Shown here in pieces: positions 16,269 through 25,918 of a stretch of DNA of 64,000 nt (position 1 is its first letter; each line of letters begins with the position of its first letter). The translations under genes were made by a program, and so were the position numbers. Location: NCBI GenBank assembly GCA_031385545.1, contig JANNBN010000130.1:24181-88180 (forward strand). Direction: 5' to 3'. The DNA is from JANNBN01 sp031385545 (GTDB lineage Bacteria > Actinomycetota > Acidimicrobiia > Acidimicrobiales > JANYDT01). A model generated the notes under the pieces. The model was not told the DNA's origin and ran no database searches. It saw nothing but the letters and a program-made list of their open reading frames with translations.

Positions 16269-17279
16269 TTAGCGGTACTGCCCCACCAGATCCGCCAGCG
16301 TTGAGGACGGGCGGGCTCCGAGCCGGCTGATGACTTCCCCGGCAGCGAGGCTGCCCAACTGTGCACACGTACGCAGCGCCATGCCCGAGCAGTAACCGTG
16401 GAGGAACCCACCGGCGTAGGCGTCGCCCGCACCGGTGGTATCGATGACCGAGGGAGACACGGTCAGCGGCGCGTATTCGATCTGACCGTCGTGCACGACG
16501 ACCGAGCCGCGCTCGCCCAACGTGATGGCCGCGATCTCACAGCGTTCGCCGATGGCGAGAAGTGCGCGGTCAAGATCGTCGATTCCCAGCAACGACTCAA
16601 GCTCCGCCTCGTTGCCGAACACGATGTCGACGTCGTCGGTGAGCAGGTCAAGCCACTCGTGTCGGAAGCGGTCCACGCAGAACGGGTCGGCAAGTGACAG
16701 CGAGAACCGTTGTCCCGCCTGATGCACGATGTCGATCGCGTGGTGCAGACCGTCGCGGGCCAGCAATTCGTCCCACAGGTATCCCTCGACGTATGTGACC
16801 TGCGCACCCGACAGCAGGTCGATGTCCATGTCGGGGATACGCAGCCCTCGCGCCGCACCGAGATACGTAGCCATGGTGCGCTGCGCGTCGTGGGTGACGT
16901 TGATCATTGAACGGCCGGTGGGCGGACCATCGGGTCGGGAGCGAGGCGTGGTGTACGTGACGCCGACGGAATGGATGTCGTTCACGAATGCGTCGCCGAG
17001 CGGATCGACGTTGACTTTGCCGATGAACGCCGAACGGGTGCCGAGCATCGCCGAGACGACAGCGGTGTTGGCAGCCGACCCGCCGGAGATCTGCGTGAGC
17101 GCCTCGCCTCGTTCGAAGGCCCGTTCGGCCATCCCGCCATAGATCGCGACGCCCTGGTCGGCTTCGACGAGCTGCATCACACCCTTGGCAAGGCCGTGCG
17201 AAGCAATGAACGCATCGTCTGAGTGACCGAGCACATCGACGATTGCATGGCCGATGGTCACAAGCTGTGGCTGACTCAC
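16269..17279 (-). CDS. PfkB-family carbohydrate/nucleoside kinase
   Basis: A 336-residue ribokinase-fold kinase. It has the N-terminal GGSAANTAV motif (PfkB signature 1), IGKVNVDPLGDAFVNDI, and the C-terminal signature 2 DTTGAGDAYAGGFLHG containing the catalytic Asp and anion-hole glycines. The length and the VTIGHAIVDVLGHSDD start fit the adenosine kinase/fructokinase-like group found in many bacteria. The substrate cannot be assigned from sequence; adenosine or a ketose is plausible. The start is GTG 17279. It is divergent from the aminopeptidase gene across only about 34 bases. Confidence 0.85.
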   Translation of the reverse strand: MSQPQLVTIGHAIVDVLGHSDDAFIASHGLAKGVMQLVEADQGVAIYGGMAERAFERGEALTQISGGSAANTAVVSAMLGTRSAFIGKVNVDPLGDAFVNDIHSVGVTYTTPRSRPDGPPTGRSMINVTHDAQRTMATYLGAARGLRIPDMDIDLLSGAQVTYVEGYLWDELLARDGLHHAIDIVHQAGQRFSLSLADPFCVDRFRHEWLDLLTDDVDIVFGNEAELESLLGIDDLDRALLAIGERCEIAAITLGERGSVVVHDGQIEYAPLTVSPSVIDTTGAGDAYAGGFLHGYCSGMALRTCAQLGSLAAGEVISRLGARPSSTLADLVGQYR

Positions 17280-17313
17280 AGTTTGGAAACTGTAGTGGTG
17301 CCAGACTTCCTTG

Positions 17314-19896
17314 ATGCATACCGGGAATCAGCCCACCGACCAGCCAGCCGATCAACCGTCGGTGAACCCACATCGGCTTCCGCGGACGGTGACCCCTTCC
17401 CGCTACGACCTCACGCTCTCGCCCGACCTTGCTTCGCGCTCGTTCGTGGGGCGCGCCACGGTCACCCTCACCGTCCACCAGCCTCTCGCGCAGCTGGTCT
17501 GCAACGGCTCGGAGATCACCGTTCATCAGGCTTGGGCCGTCGATTCGACCGGCACCCGCACAAACGCACTCGCCATCCAGCACGACGAGGAATCGGAACG
17601 GGTCTCGCTCGACTTCGAACGCACCATCCCTGCGGGCCAGGTGGCGCTCACCATGGAGTACGAGGGAACACTGAACGACAAGTTGGCCGGCTTCTACGCG
17701 TCGACTTACACCGACGACGCAGGCGTCCTACACACCATCGCAACCACGCAACTGCAATCCACCGACGCGCGCAAGGCGTTCCCGTGCTGGGACGAACCCG
17801 ATTTCAAAGCCGTGTTCTCGGTCACCCTCGTTGTCGCGCCTGACCTGACCGCCATTGCGAACGAGCCGGTGAGGCACGAAGCGGTGATGGCCTCCGGCAA
17901 ACGGGCAATCACGTTCGAAGACACCATGGTCATGAGCACCTACCTGCTGTGTTTCGTGGTCGGTGAACTCGAGATGACCGACACGCTCGACGTCGACGGC
18001 GTTCCGTTACGTGTCGTGCACCGGCCAGGGATGGCACACCTCACGGCGTTCGCTCTGGAAATCGGCGCGTTCGCACTCCGATATTTCCGCGACTACTACG
18101 GGATTGCATACCCCGGCCGCAAGATGGACCTGATTGCGCTTCCGGACTTCGCTGCGGGAGCGATGGAAAACCTCGGAGCCGTGACGTTCCGCGAAATGTT
18201 GCTGTTGGTCGACCCTGCGCAGGCATCGCATACCGAACTGGAGCGCATCGCTGACGTGGTTGCCCACGAGATAGCCCACATGTGGTTCGGCGACCTTGTC
18301 ACCATGTCGTGGTGGAACGGCATCTGGCTGAATGAAGCGTTCGCCACATACGCCGAAATTGCGTGCGTCGCAGCATTCCGGCCTGAGTGGGACCGGTGGA
18401 CTTCGTTCGGGGTGTACCGATCTGCAGCTATGCAGGTCGACGCGCTGCACAGCACTCGGCCGATCGAGTTCCCGGTGAACTCGCCGACCGACGCGGAAGG
18501 CATGTTTGATCTGCTCACTTATGAAAAGGGTGCGTCGATCCTGCGGCAGCTGGAGCAGTACCTGGGGGAGGACGTGTTCCGCGCCGGTGTCCGCCGGTAC
18601 CTCACCGAGCACTCCTACGGAAACTCCGAAACGATCGATCTGTTCGATGCGCTTGAAGCCGTGAGCAACGAACCAGTGGCCAAGATGATGAACGGCTGGA
18701 TCTTTACGGGTGGCTTCCCGCTGATCTCAGCCACCGCCTCGCCGGGTGGAGCAACGCTCACCCAACAGCCGTTCACGTATCTACCGAACGGGCCGGCCAC
18801 CACGTGGCTGGTGCCTGTGCTGTGGCGCACCGCTGGCACGGCTGGCGCCGCTGCCGATTCCTCAGGGAAGACCCTGCTCAGCCCGGAATCCGGCCTCGCG
18901 GAGGTGGCTGGCGGCGATGCGCCGATCGTGGTCAACGCCGGTGGTCACGGGTTCTACCGGGTCCGCTACGACGACGTGCTGGCTGCTCGCATTCGCTCCT
19001 CGTTCGCGTCGCTCCCGCCTATCGAGCGGTTCGGGATCGTCAACGACGCCTGGGCGTCTGTCCTGGCTGGCACCAGCGGCACCGAATCGTTCCTCGCGCT
19101 GGTTCGCTCGCTGGGCACGGAACGCGACCCCAATGTGTGGACTGCAGCGATCGCTGGACTGGGGTCGCTCAGCCAGATCGCCGACGACGTTGGTCAGCCC
19201 AAGCTGCAACTGCTCGTGCAGCAGGTCTGTGGGCCGGTGCTCGCGCAGCTCGGATGGGAGCCACTCGCGGGAGAAACGGCCCGACAAGGGCAGTTGCGCG
19301 GCATGATGATCGCTGCGATGGGCGCAACGGGCGCGGACCCCGAAACTCGCACGCAAAGCGCGGCGCTGGTGGATCGTGCGATCGAGGGCGACCTCGCCCC
19401 GGACGTTGCAGCCGCGCTCATCAACGTGGCAGCACGCGAAGGCGATGCATCACTCTGGGAGCGCTATGACCGCTTGCGCCGAACTGGCAGCCCGATCGAG
19501 GCGATCCGGTACCTCCGGGCGCTTGTGGGATTCGAAGATCCTTCGCTGCGCAGCCGCACCATCGAGCTGGCCTTCAGCGGCGACGTGCGTTCGCAGGACT
19601 CCCCGTACATGCTCATCCCGATGCTTGCCGATCGTGTCAACGGGCCGTCGGCCTGGGCTGCGCTCAGGGACCGCTGGGAGCCGTACACCGCGACACTTCC
19701 GACCAATGCCGTCGGACGCATCCTCGACGGCATCGTGCAGCGCACCGAGGCCGGGTTGGCAGATGAGATCACGGCGTTCTTCGCGGCGCACCCGATTCCC
19801 CAGGCAGCCAAACAGGTGCAGCAGAAGTTGGAACTGCTGCGCGTTCACCAGGGCTTGCGAGACCGGGAGGGTGCTCGCCTCGCCAGTCTGCTCTGA
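17314..19896 (+). CDS. pepN: M1-family zinc aminopeptidase (aminopeptidase N)
   Basis: An 860-residue cytoplasmic peptidase. The N-terminal beta domain begins at PRTVTPSRYDLTLSPD. The exopeptidase motif GAMENLGAVTFRE is at about residue 282, the zinc site HEIAHMWFGDLVT at about 318 with the third ligand Glu in NEAFATYAEI, and the transition-state Tyr lies in LLTYEKGASIL. The C-terminal ERAP1-like helical domain has LRGMMIAAMGATGAD. It removes N-terminal residues from peptides. Start ATG 17314, although a TTG sits directly before it. The gene is complete. Confidence 0.93.
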   Translation: MHTGNQPTDQPADQPSVNPHRLPRTVTPSRYDLTLSPDLASRSFVGRATVTLTVHQPLAQLVCNGSEITVHQAWAVDSTGTRTNALAIQHDEESERVSLDFERTIPAGQVALTMEYEGTLNDKLAGFYASTYTDDAGVLHTIATTQLQSTDARKAFPCWDEPDFKAVFSVTLVVAPDLTAIANEPVRHEAVMASGKRAITFEDTMVMSTYLLCFVVGELEMTDTLDVDGVPLRVVHRPGMAHLTAFALEIGAFALRYFRDYYGIAYPGRKMDLIALPDFAAGAMENLGAVTFREMLLLVDPAQASHTELERIADVVAHEIAHMWFGDLVTMSWWNGIWLNEAFATYAEIACVAAFRPEWDRWTSFGVYRSAAMQVDALHSTRPIEFPVNSPTDAEGMFDLLTYEKGASILRQLEQYLGEDVFRAGVRRYLTEHSYGNSETIDLFDALEAVSNEPVAKMMNGWIFTGGFPLISATASPGGATLTQQPFTYLPNGPATTWLVPVLWRTAGTAGAAADSSGKTLLSPESGLAEVAGGDAPIVVNAGGHGFYRVRYDDVLAARIRSSFASLPPIERFGIVNDAWASVLAGTSGTESFLALVRSLGTERDPNVWTAAIAGLGSLSQIADDVGQPKLQLLVQQVCGPVLAQLGWEPLAGETARQGQLRGMMIAAMGATGADPETRTQSAALVDRAIEGDLAPDVAAALINVAAREGDASLWERYDRLRRTGSPIEAIRYLRALVGFEDPSLRSRTIELAFSGDVRSQDSPYMLIPMLADRVNGPSAWAALRDRWEPYTATLPTNAVGRILDGIVQRTEAGLADEITAFFAAHPIPQAAKQVQQKLELLRVHQGLRDREGARLASLL

Positions 19897-19994
19897 GCGA
19901 GCTGCAAGAAGAGTGGCTTGAAGCACCTGAGCGACGGATGATGCTCGCATCCATCGCAACGCCCCGGTGGGTCGGACAATCGGTTGACGCCGCG

Positions 19995-20525
19995 TCAGGC
20001 GCTGACTGCGTCGGGAGGGGTGGAGAGGGCGGCCACCGACACCGCCGAGGTAACGCCGCGCACATCGAGGTCGCCCATCCAGCGGGTTGAGACCCAGTCC
20101 GGTGCAGCCTGAGCCACCACATCGGTGACCAACACTTCCCCTGGCGAGGCCTCGTTGCACAGACGGCTGGCCAGGTTGACGGGCATGCCGATGTAATCAT
20201 CGCCTTCGAAGAGGATGACCAGCCCGCTCGCTATTCCACCGCGCAGCGGGAGGGGAAAATCGATCTCCTGCAGCTCGTGCTCGATGGCAAGTACGGCACG
20301 GACAAGCGGGCCGGACTCGACGGAGATGATCATCGCCCCGTCACCGAGCCACTTGTCGATGCGTACGCCCATGCGGCTGGCAACGCGCCGCACAACCGTC
20401 CTGAAGTCCGCCAGCGCGTTGACCGCAGCAGCATCGCCGCGCTGGTCGGTGTAGGCCGTAAATCGGCTGATGTCGATGAACGCGAACGTGCGCTCAACGC
20501 GGGTGACGTGTTTCGCCGACATCAT
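19995..20525 (-). CDS. class III adenylate/guanylate cyclase-domain protein
   Basis: A 176-residue stand-alone catalytic domain. The first metal Asp is in TFAFIDISRFTAYTD. The substrate Lys precedes the second metal Asp in DKWLGDGAMI. The transition-state Asn and Arg are in VNLASRLCNEA. All key residues of an active homodimeric cyclase appear to be present, so cAMP or cGMP production is plausible, although such short domains are also found as pseudo-cyclases. The start is unsure: ATG 20525 or 20522 lacks a clear ribosome-binding site, and an upstream in-frame TTG at 20606 would add 27 residues containing a CxxC-like YICH. It lies about 140 bases downstream of the ABC exporter gene, on the opposite side from the aminopeptidase. 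Confidence 0.78.
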   Translation of the reverse strand: MMSAKHVTRVERTFAFIDISRFTAYTDQRGDAAAVNALADFRTVVRRVASRMGVRIDKWLGDGAMIISVESGPLVRAVLAIEHELQEIDFPLPLRGGIASGLVILFEGDDYIGMPVNLASRLCNEASPGEVLVTDVVAQAAPDWVSTRWMGDLDVRGVTSAVSVAALSTPPDAVSA

Positions 20526-20603
20526 GTGACAAATGTAACACTGGAGCGCGAGCTGCGTGGCTGAATTGTAACGAGCATCATCTTCATTCCGTACCGACTC
20601 GGG

Positions 20604-20652
20604 CAATCAGACCGGCAATCCGACCGGCAATCAGACCGGCAATCCGACCGGC
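20604..20652. repeat. 24-bp tandem repeat downstream of the ABC exporter
   Basis: The unit CAATCAGACCGGCAATCCGA plus CCGG is present twice (20604-20627 and 20628-20651). Each unit is itself two 12-bp half-units differing at one base. It begins 13 bases beyond the exporter stop and lies between that gene and the cyclase gene. Confidence 0.9.
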
Positions 20653-20664
20653 TGGCGGGCCGGA

Positions 20665-23600
20665 TCATTGCGCCGCCCACATCGACGCGTAATGACCTTC
20701 TCGGGCCAGCAACTCGGTATGCGTTCCGGTTTCGACCACGCGTCCTGCCTCCATGACAATGATCCTGTCAGCCCGGCGAGCCGAGTCGAGCCGATGTGCG
20801 ATGAGCACCGTCGTGCGGCCCGTGAGACCGCCTCCCAAGGACTCGAATGCATGCTGGACGCGAGCCTCGGTGGACAGGTCCAGTTGTGCGGTTGCCTCGT
20901 CCAGCAGCAGAATCTGCGGATCGACGAGGTGCGCACGAGCGAGCGCCACCAGTTGGCGTTCTCCCGCCGACAGGCTGCGTCCCCGAGCCGTGACCACGGT
21001 GTCGTAACCATCGGGCATCTGGTCGATCAGTGCGTCGGCACCCACGCTGGTCGCCGACGCAATCACCTGCTCACGAGTCGCTTCCGGCCGACCGTATGCG
21101 ATGTTGTGCGCGATCGTGCCACTGAACAACACGGGTTCCTGCGGCACCACCCCCAATCGGGCGCGGTACTGGGCCTGGTCCATGGATCTCAGGTCAACCC
21201 CACCGGCGAGCACCGCGCCATCCGTCGGGTCATACAGCCGGGCGACGAGCTTGACGACAGTCGACTTGCCTGCGCCCGTGGTGCCGACCAACGCAACCGA
21301 CTCCCCCGGCTCGATGGTCAGCGACACATCGTGCAACGCATCGGTGACGGCTCCGCCGTACCGGAACGTGACGTGATCCAGCTGGATTCGCCTCACCGAC
21401 GATGGAACCGGCACTGGTTGCGCCGCAGCCGGAGTGGCGGTTTCGACGGCGAACAGGCCGCGTAGTTTCCTATTCGCCGCCCCTGCCTGCTGCCAGGTGT
21501 CGAAGATGGTCGAGAGCTGCTGAATCGGCGTGAAGAACTGGTTGAGATACAGGACATACGCCGCCATCGCTCCCTGCCCCAGCAACCCGCTGTCGATCCG
21601 GCGGAGCCCAAAGCCCAGCACCAGGGCCGTGCTCGCCACGCCGATGAACTCCACCACCGGGAAATAGAGGCTGTTGGCCCGCTGTCCTTCCAGGCGCGCA
21701 CGCCGGTGGGCATCGACAAGCTCCCCGAAGTCGTCGGTGTTGCGTTGTTCCCGACCGCTTGCCTGGACCACACGCACGCCACTGAACGACTCGGCAAGCC
21801 GCGCGTTGACGGAAGCAAGCCGTTCGCGCGATCTGTCGTATGCCGACGACGACACCCTGCGGAACCACAGCGTTGCCAACACCAGGAACGGCACGCCGCT
21901 CATGGCCAACATCCCAAGCGCAAGATCGGCATGCAGCATGACGGCTGCGACCACCATCAAGGTCAATGCGTTGACAACCAGGTTCACCATCCCCTGCTGG
22001 AAGAAGGTGGACAGCGCATCGACATCGCTGGTGACCCGTGTAAGCAGTCGGCCGGACAGCTCGCGTTCGTAGAAGTCGAGCGACAGTCGCTGCAGCTGTC
22101 CGAAAACTTTGACGCGCAGGCGGTAGAGGATTCGTTCCGAGACGGCCGCAGTGACCCGCGTCTGCGCACCGGAAACCAGCATTGCGGCAACAGCAGCGAC
22201 AAAGAACAGAACGGATGCACGCAGCAGCGCTGACGACGATCCGCGTCGGACGCCGTCGTCGATACCCATCCTCACGAACAGCGGACCCGAAAGCCCGAGG
22301 ATCGTCTCCAGCACCACGAGCCCGAGCGTGAACGCAGCTCCCGCCCATTGACCTGAGACCAGCGAGCGAACCGTGTGAGGGTCCGGGACACCGAGCGCCG
22401 CATCGACGACAACGGCAGCGTTCACACCGGGTTCATCCGTGGCCGGTTGCAGCTCGGCGATCCGCGCGACGGAGCCCTCGTCCGGAACAGCAAAGCCACC
22501 GCCCGTGCCGATCCCGACGCGGGCGACGGACAACCCACCGGGCACGATCGACGAGAAAGGCCGATCCGCCAACGCTGCTACCGCTGTCGCCGGTGCGGCG
22601 CTGGAGAGTGGACCCGAGTACCGAGCTGGTGCCTGGTCCGACCCGGCATCGGCATCGTCATCGGCATCGTCGTCGTCCCGGGCCTCGGCAAGCAACCCAC
22701 GGAACACGCGGGACCGTTGCATCAGTTCGTCGTAGGTTCCCGTGTCGAGCACCTTGCCGCGTTCCATCACGATGATGCGGTCGGCCAACAGCAGCGTTGA
22801 CCGTCGGTGTGCCACCAGGACTACGGTCCGGTTGGCCATTGCGGAACGCAGCGCCTCGTGCACCCAATGCTCCGTACGCGTATCAAGTGCTGAGGTTGCG
22901 TCGTCGAGGATGAGCACCCGCGGGTCGGTCATCAGCGCGCGTGCGAGAGCCAGGCGTTGGCGCTGCCCGCCTGACAGCGTCAGGCCTTGCTCGCCCACCA
23001 CCGTGTCATAGCCCTGAGGAAGCGCCATCACGAACTCGTGAGCCTGTGCCGCGGTGGCTGCGAGCACAACGTCGGCGAACGACGCGTCAGGCCGAGCGAA
23101 GCTGAGGTTTTCGCGGACCGACATCGAGAAGAGGAACGCGTCCTCGAACACAACGGAAACTGCGCGTCGCAGGGACGCCAGCGTGACGTCGCGTACGTCC
23201 TGTCCGTCGATCACAATGCTCCCCTCGGCCACTTCGACGAACCTGGCTACCCCCAACGCAACGGTCGATTTCCCGGAGCCGCTCACTCCTACCAGAGCCA
23301 CCCGTTCGCCAGGTGCGATCTCGACGGTCGCACCGTCAAGGGCCCGATGTCCGCCCGGGTAGGCAACCACTGCGTCGGTCAGGGTGACACGCCCGGCCAT
23401 CTTCCCGGCTTCTGTTTGCCGGATCGGTTCTGCGTCCGGCGCATCGATGATCGATGGGCGGTAGTCCAAGAGCTCGAAGATCCGCTCGGCGCCTGCCCGT
23501 GCCTGCTGCGTGATCGTGAGGATGAGGCTCGACATCCGCACCGGTGCCGCCAGCTGGCTGAGGTAGGTGAAGAACGCAACGAGTGTTCCCACGCTCAGCG

Positions 23601-24426
23601 AACCATCGATGGCTGCGTGGCCGCCGACGAGCAGCACAGCGACCAGCCCGAACGAGGGGACGGCCGCAAGTGGTGGTGACCAGCGGGACGTGATGCGAGC
23701 CGACCGCATCCGGCTCCCGAACACATCGCGTGCAGACCGATCGAACGCGGTCAGCTCCCGGCGTTCCTGTCCGAAGCTTTTGACCACCCTGACCCCCGAA
23801 ATGGCTTCTTCAGCCTTTGTCGTCAGGTCGCCGACCTTGGCGAGCGCGTCAAGGTTGGCAGGAAAGGTCCATTTGCGGAGCTGCCGGCCGAGCAGCAACA
23901 TCGGCGGGAAAAGGGCGACCGTGATGATGGTGAGCAGGGGCGAGAGCATGGCCATCACCACGACGGACAGCACCAGTTGGACGAGCGTCGATGACAGCAG
24001 CGGGCCGAACGACAGCAGGCCTCCGATCAGCCCGATATCGGCGTTGGCCCGGCTCACCACCTGCCCCTGCGCAAGCGCATCGTGTGTGACCGGATCGAGC
24101 GTCTGCAGGTGGTCGTGGATCAGCATCCGTAACGTTGCTTCGGTTCCAGCCGACAGACGGCCCGCATGCCAGCGTCGGACGTAGATCATCAGCGCGCGTA
24201 CGATACCGAGCACCACGAGGACTGCCAACCACAGGGATCGTGATCCGTTTCCGTCGAGCAGCTTACGGATCACCAGTGGCGACCCAAGCCCAGCAAGCAC
24301 GACCAAGGCGGCGGCACCAAGCGCGCTGACACCGTAGCGTCGGTCCGGGCCCATCAGCCCGACCAACCGCCGGAGCCATGCCTGCGAGTGTGGCTGACCC
24401 GTCATCGGCGCTTTCCGCATCATCAT
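20665..24426 (-). CDS. fused heterodimer-type ABC exporter (TMD-NBD-TMD-NBD)
   Basis: A 1253-residue protein made of two complete half-exporters joined by an acidic, low-complexity linker (DDDDADDDADAG and following, about residues 600-730). NBD1 has Walker A GVSGSGKST (near 380), signature LSGGQRQR and Walker B VLILDDATSALD, with Asp in place of the catalytic Glu. NBD2 has Walker A GTTGAGKST (near 1055), a degenerate signature LSAGERQ and Walker B ILLLDEAT with Glu. Site 1 (NBD1 Walker motifs plus NBD2 signature) is therefore degenerate and site 2 competent, as in BmrCD or TM287/288. The substrate is unknown. The ATG triplet at 24426 lies 19 bases after murD2, so cotranscription is likely. 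Confidence 0.92.
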   Translation of the reverse strand: MMMRKAPMTGQPHSQAWLRRLVGLMGPDRRYGVSALGAAALVVLAGLGSPLVIRKLLDGNGSRSLWLAVLVVLGIVRALMIYVRRWHAGRLSAGTEATLRMLIHDHLQTLDPVTHDALAQGQVVSRANADIGLIGGLLSFGPLLSSTLVQLVLSVVVMAMLSPLLTIITVALFPPMLLLGRQLRKWTFPANLDALAKVGDLTTKAEEAISGVRVVKSFGQERRELTAFDRSARDVFGSRMRSARITSRWSPPLAAVPSFGLVAVLLVGGHAAIDGSLSVGTLVAFFTYLSQLAAPVRMSSLILTITQQARAGAERIFELLDYRPSIIDAPDAEPIRQTEAGKMAGRVTLTDAVVAYPGGHRALDGATVEIAPGERVALVGVSGSGKSTVALGVARFVEVAEGSIVIDGQDVRDVTLASLRRAVSVVFEDAFLFSMSVRENLSFARPDASFADVVLAATAAQAHEFVMALPQGYDTVVGEQGLTLSGGQRQRLALARALMTDPRVLILDDATSALDTRTEHWVHEALRSAMANRTVVLVAHRRSTLLLADRIIVMERGKVLDTGTYDELMQRSRVFRGLLAEARDDDDADDDADAGSDQAPARYSGPLSSAAPATAVAALADRPFSSIVPGGLSVARVGIGTGGGFAVPDEGSVARIAELQPATDEPGVNAAVVVDAALGVPDPHTVRSLVSGQWAGAAFTLGLVVLETILGLSGPLFVRMGIDDGVRRGSSSALLRASVLFFVAAVAAMLVSGAQTRVTAAVSERILYRLRVKVFGQLQRLSLDFYERELSGRLLTRVTSDVDALSTFFQQGMVNLVVNALTLMVVAAVMLHADLALGMLAMSGVPFLVLATLWFRRVSSSAYDRSRERLASVNARLAESFSGVRVVQASGREQRNTDDFGELVDAHRRARLEGQRANSLYFPVVEFIGVASTALVLGFGLRRIDSGLLGQGAMAAYVLYLNQFFTPIQQLSTIFDTWQQAGAANRKLRGLFAVETATPAAAQPVPVPSSVRRIQLDHVTFRYGGAVTDALHDVSLTIEPGESVALVGTTGAGKSTVVKLVARLYDPTDGAVLAGGVDLRSMDQAQYRARLGVVPQEPVLFSGTIAHNIAYGRPEATREQVIASATSVGADALIDQMPDGYDTVVTARGRSLSAGERQLVALARAHLVDPQILLLDEATAQLDLSTEARVQHAFESLGGGLTGRTTVLIAHRLDSARRADRIIVMEAGRVVETGTHTELLAREGHYASMWAAQ

Positions 24427-24445
24427 GAACGCCCGCTGAAGACCG

Positions 24446-25918
24446 TCACGCCAGACCGAGGAGCGACCGGAACCGCATCCCGCGTTCTCGGTAATCGGCA
24501 AACCGGCCGAACGACGGAGCCGCAGGCGACAGCAGCAGCACCCCGCCGACCGGGACCGACGTCAGCAGAAGGGGAATCGCGTCGTCGAAATCGTCGACCT
24601 GTGCAACTGACACGGCAGTGTTACCGCTCTGCCTGCACGCGCTCGCGATGAGTGCTGCGATACGTGGGCCGGACTGCGGAACGCCCACGACCCAAATTGG
24701 TTCGCGCCGTTTCGCGATCGCGTCGGCGAGCGGCTGGTAGTCGAGACCTCGGTCGTGCCCGCCGATGATGATCCCGACAGGACGGTCGTCGTACGCAGCC
24801 AACGCCGCAACCGCAGCTTGCGGTGCCGTGGAGAGGCTGTCGTCGATCACGTCTCGCCCATCGACGGTACCGACCGGCTGCAACCGATGGTCAAGCGGAC
24901 GGAACGCACTCAACGCCTGGAGCAACGCGTCGCGGTGGTCCCATGGCTCCCATCCGGCGCAGCGCAGCGCGCTGAGCGCACCGCAGAGGTTGGCCCCGTT
25001 GTGCCTGCCGACAAGTGGGATGCCCGCAAGCTGAACGAACGTTCGAACACCCTCGATGATGGATCCATCCGGCGCGACCATGAACCCACGCTCGTCGCCG
25101 TACGGAACCAGTTCGACCATCGCATCGCCGCCGGCCTGGAGGTCGCTGATTGCACGTTCAAGGCACGCTTCGACATCGGGCACCGAGACGTTCGCGACAA
25201 CCCGGCTAGAAACACTGCTGGCAACACCCTGGCCCGCCGCACGCCTCGGATGGCGGAACAGGTTGACCTTGTCGTCGAAGTAACGCTGCGCGGTCTCGTG
25301 CCAGTCGAGGTGCTCGGGAAACAGCGAAGTGAGCACACCGACCGCTGGGCTGTTACGCACTTCGCTCGTCTGGAAGCTGGACAACTCCAACACGTGCCAT
25401 CGCGCTCCGGGGAAAGGGTCGCCGGCGCCAAGACCGGCGGCAAGCACATCAAGCGGAGCACGTCCCACGTTGCCAGCCAGCAGCACGTCGTCGGTAAGCG
25501 CGCTCAGTAAGTGCGCAATGAGCGACGACGTGGTGCTCTTGCCCTTGCTGCCGGTCACGGCAATGGTGCGACTCAGTGGGTCCGACGGAGCGGCCGCTGC
25601 TTCCGCGAACCACAGAGCTGTTCCGCCGAACACCTGGATGTGCGGGTTGGTGGCGATGACATCGTGGAACCCCCCGTGGTACGGCGAGATACCGGGTGAC
25701 TTGAGGATGACGTCAACAGCAGGCGGAAACGGATCGTTGCTGAGATCCACCACGGCGACACCCTGGATCGTGGACGGGTCCGCGGGTCTGGCACTGTCGA
25801 TGACCACCACGACGGATGCTGCAGCACCATGCTGGAGGAGCAGCGATACGGCCGCAGTTCCTTCGACCCCGGCGCCCCACACGGCGACGTGGCGGCCGCG
25901 GAGATCGGCGAGCTTCAC
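24446..25918 (-). CDS. murD2: MurD2-type ligase: UDP-MurNAc-L-alanine--L-glutamate ligase
   Basis: A 490-residue Mur ligase. It has an N-terminal Rossmann-like domain (GRHVAVWGAGVEGTAAV), the ATP loop VTGSKGKSTTSSL at about residue 121, GNVGRAPLD, ELSSFQTSEV, SLFPEHLDWHE and the C-terminal domain with DSLSTAPQAAVAAL and GGHDRGLDY. By itself it would be called MurD. It overlaps murL by 4 bases (GTGA, 25915-25918). In organisms with MurL, the partner MurD2 adds L-glutamate to UDP-MurNAc-L-Ala in the cytoplasm and MurL then inverts it to D-Glu. I therefore prefer MurD2. A canonical MurD elsewhere in the genome cannot be excluded. GTG 25918 is the start. Confidence 0.82.
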   Translation of the reverse strand: MKLADLRGRHVAVWGAGVEGTAAVSLLLQHGAAASVVVVIDSARPADPSTIQGVAVVDLSNDPFPPAVDVILKSPGISPYHGGFHDVIATNPHIQVFGGTALWFAEAAAAPSDPLSRTIAVTGSKGKSTTSSLIAHLLSALTDDVLLAGNVGRAPLDVLAAGLGAGDPFPGARWHVLELSSFQTSEVRNSPAVGVLTSLFPEHLDWHETAQRYFDDKVNLFRHPRRAAGQGVASSVSSRVVANVSVPDVEACLERAISDLQAGGDAMVELVPYGDERGFMVAPDGSIIEGVRTFVQLAGIPLVGRHNGANLCGALSALRCAGWEPWDHRDALLQALSAFRPLDHRLQPVGTVDGRDVIDDSLSTAPQAAVAALAAYDDRPVGIIIGGHDRGLDYQPLADAIAKRREPIWVVGVPQSGPRIAALIASACRQSGNTAVSVAQVDDFDDAIPLLLTSVPVGGVLLLSPAAPSFGRFADYRERGMRFRSLLGLA

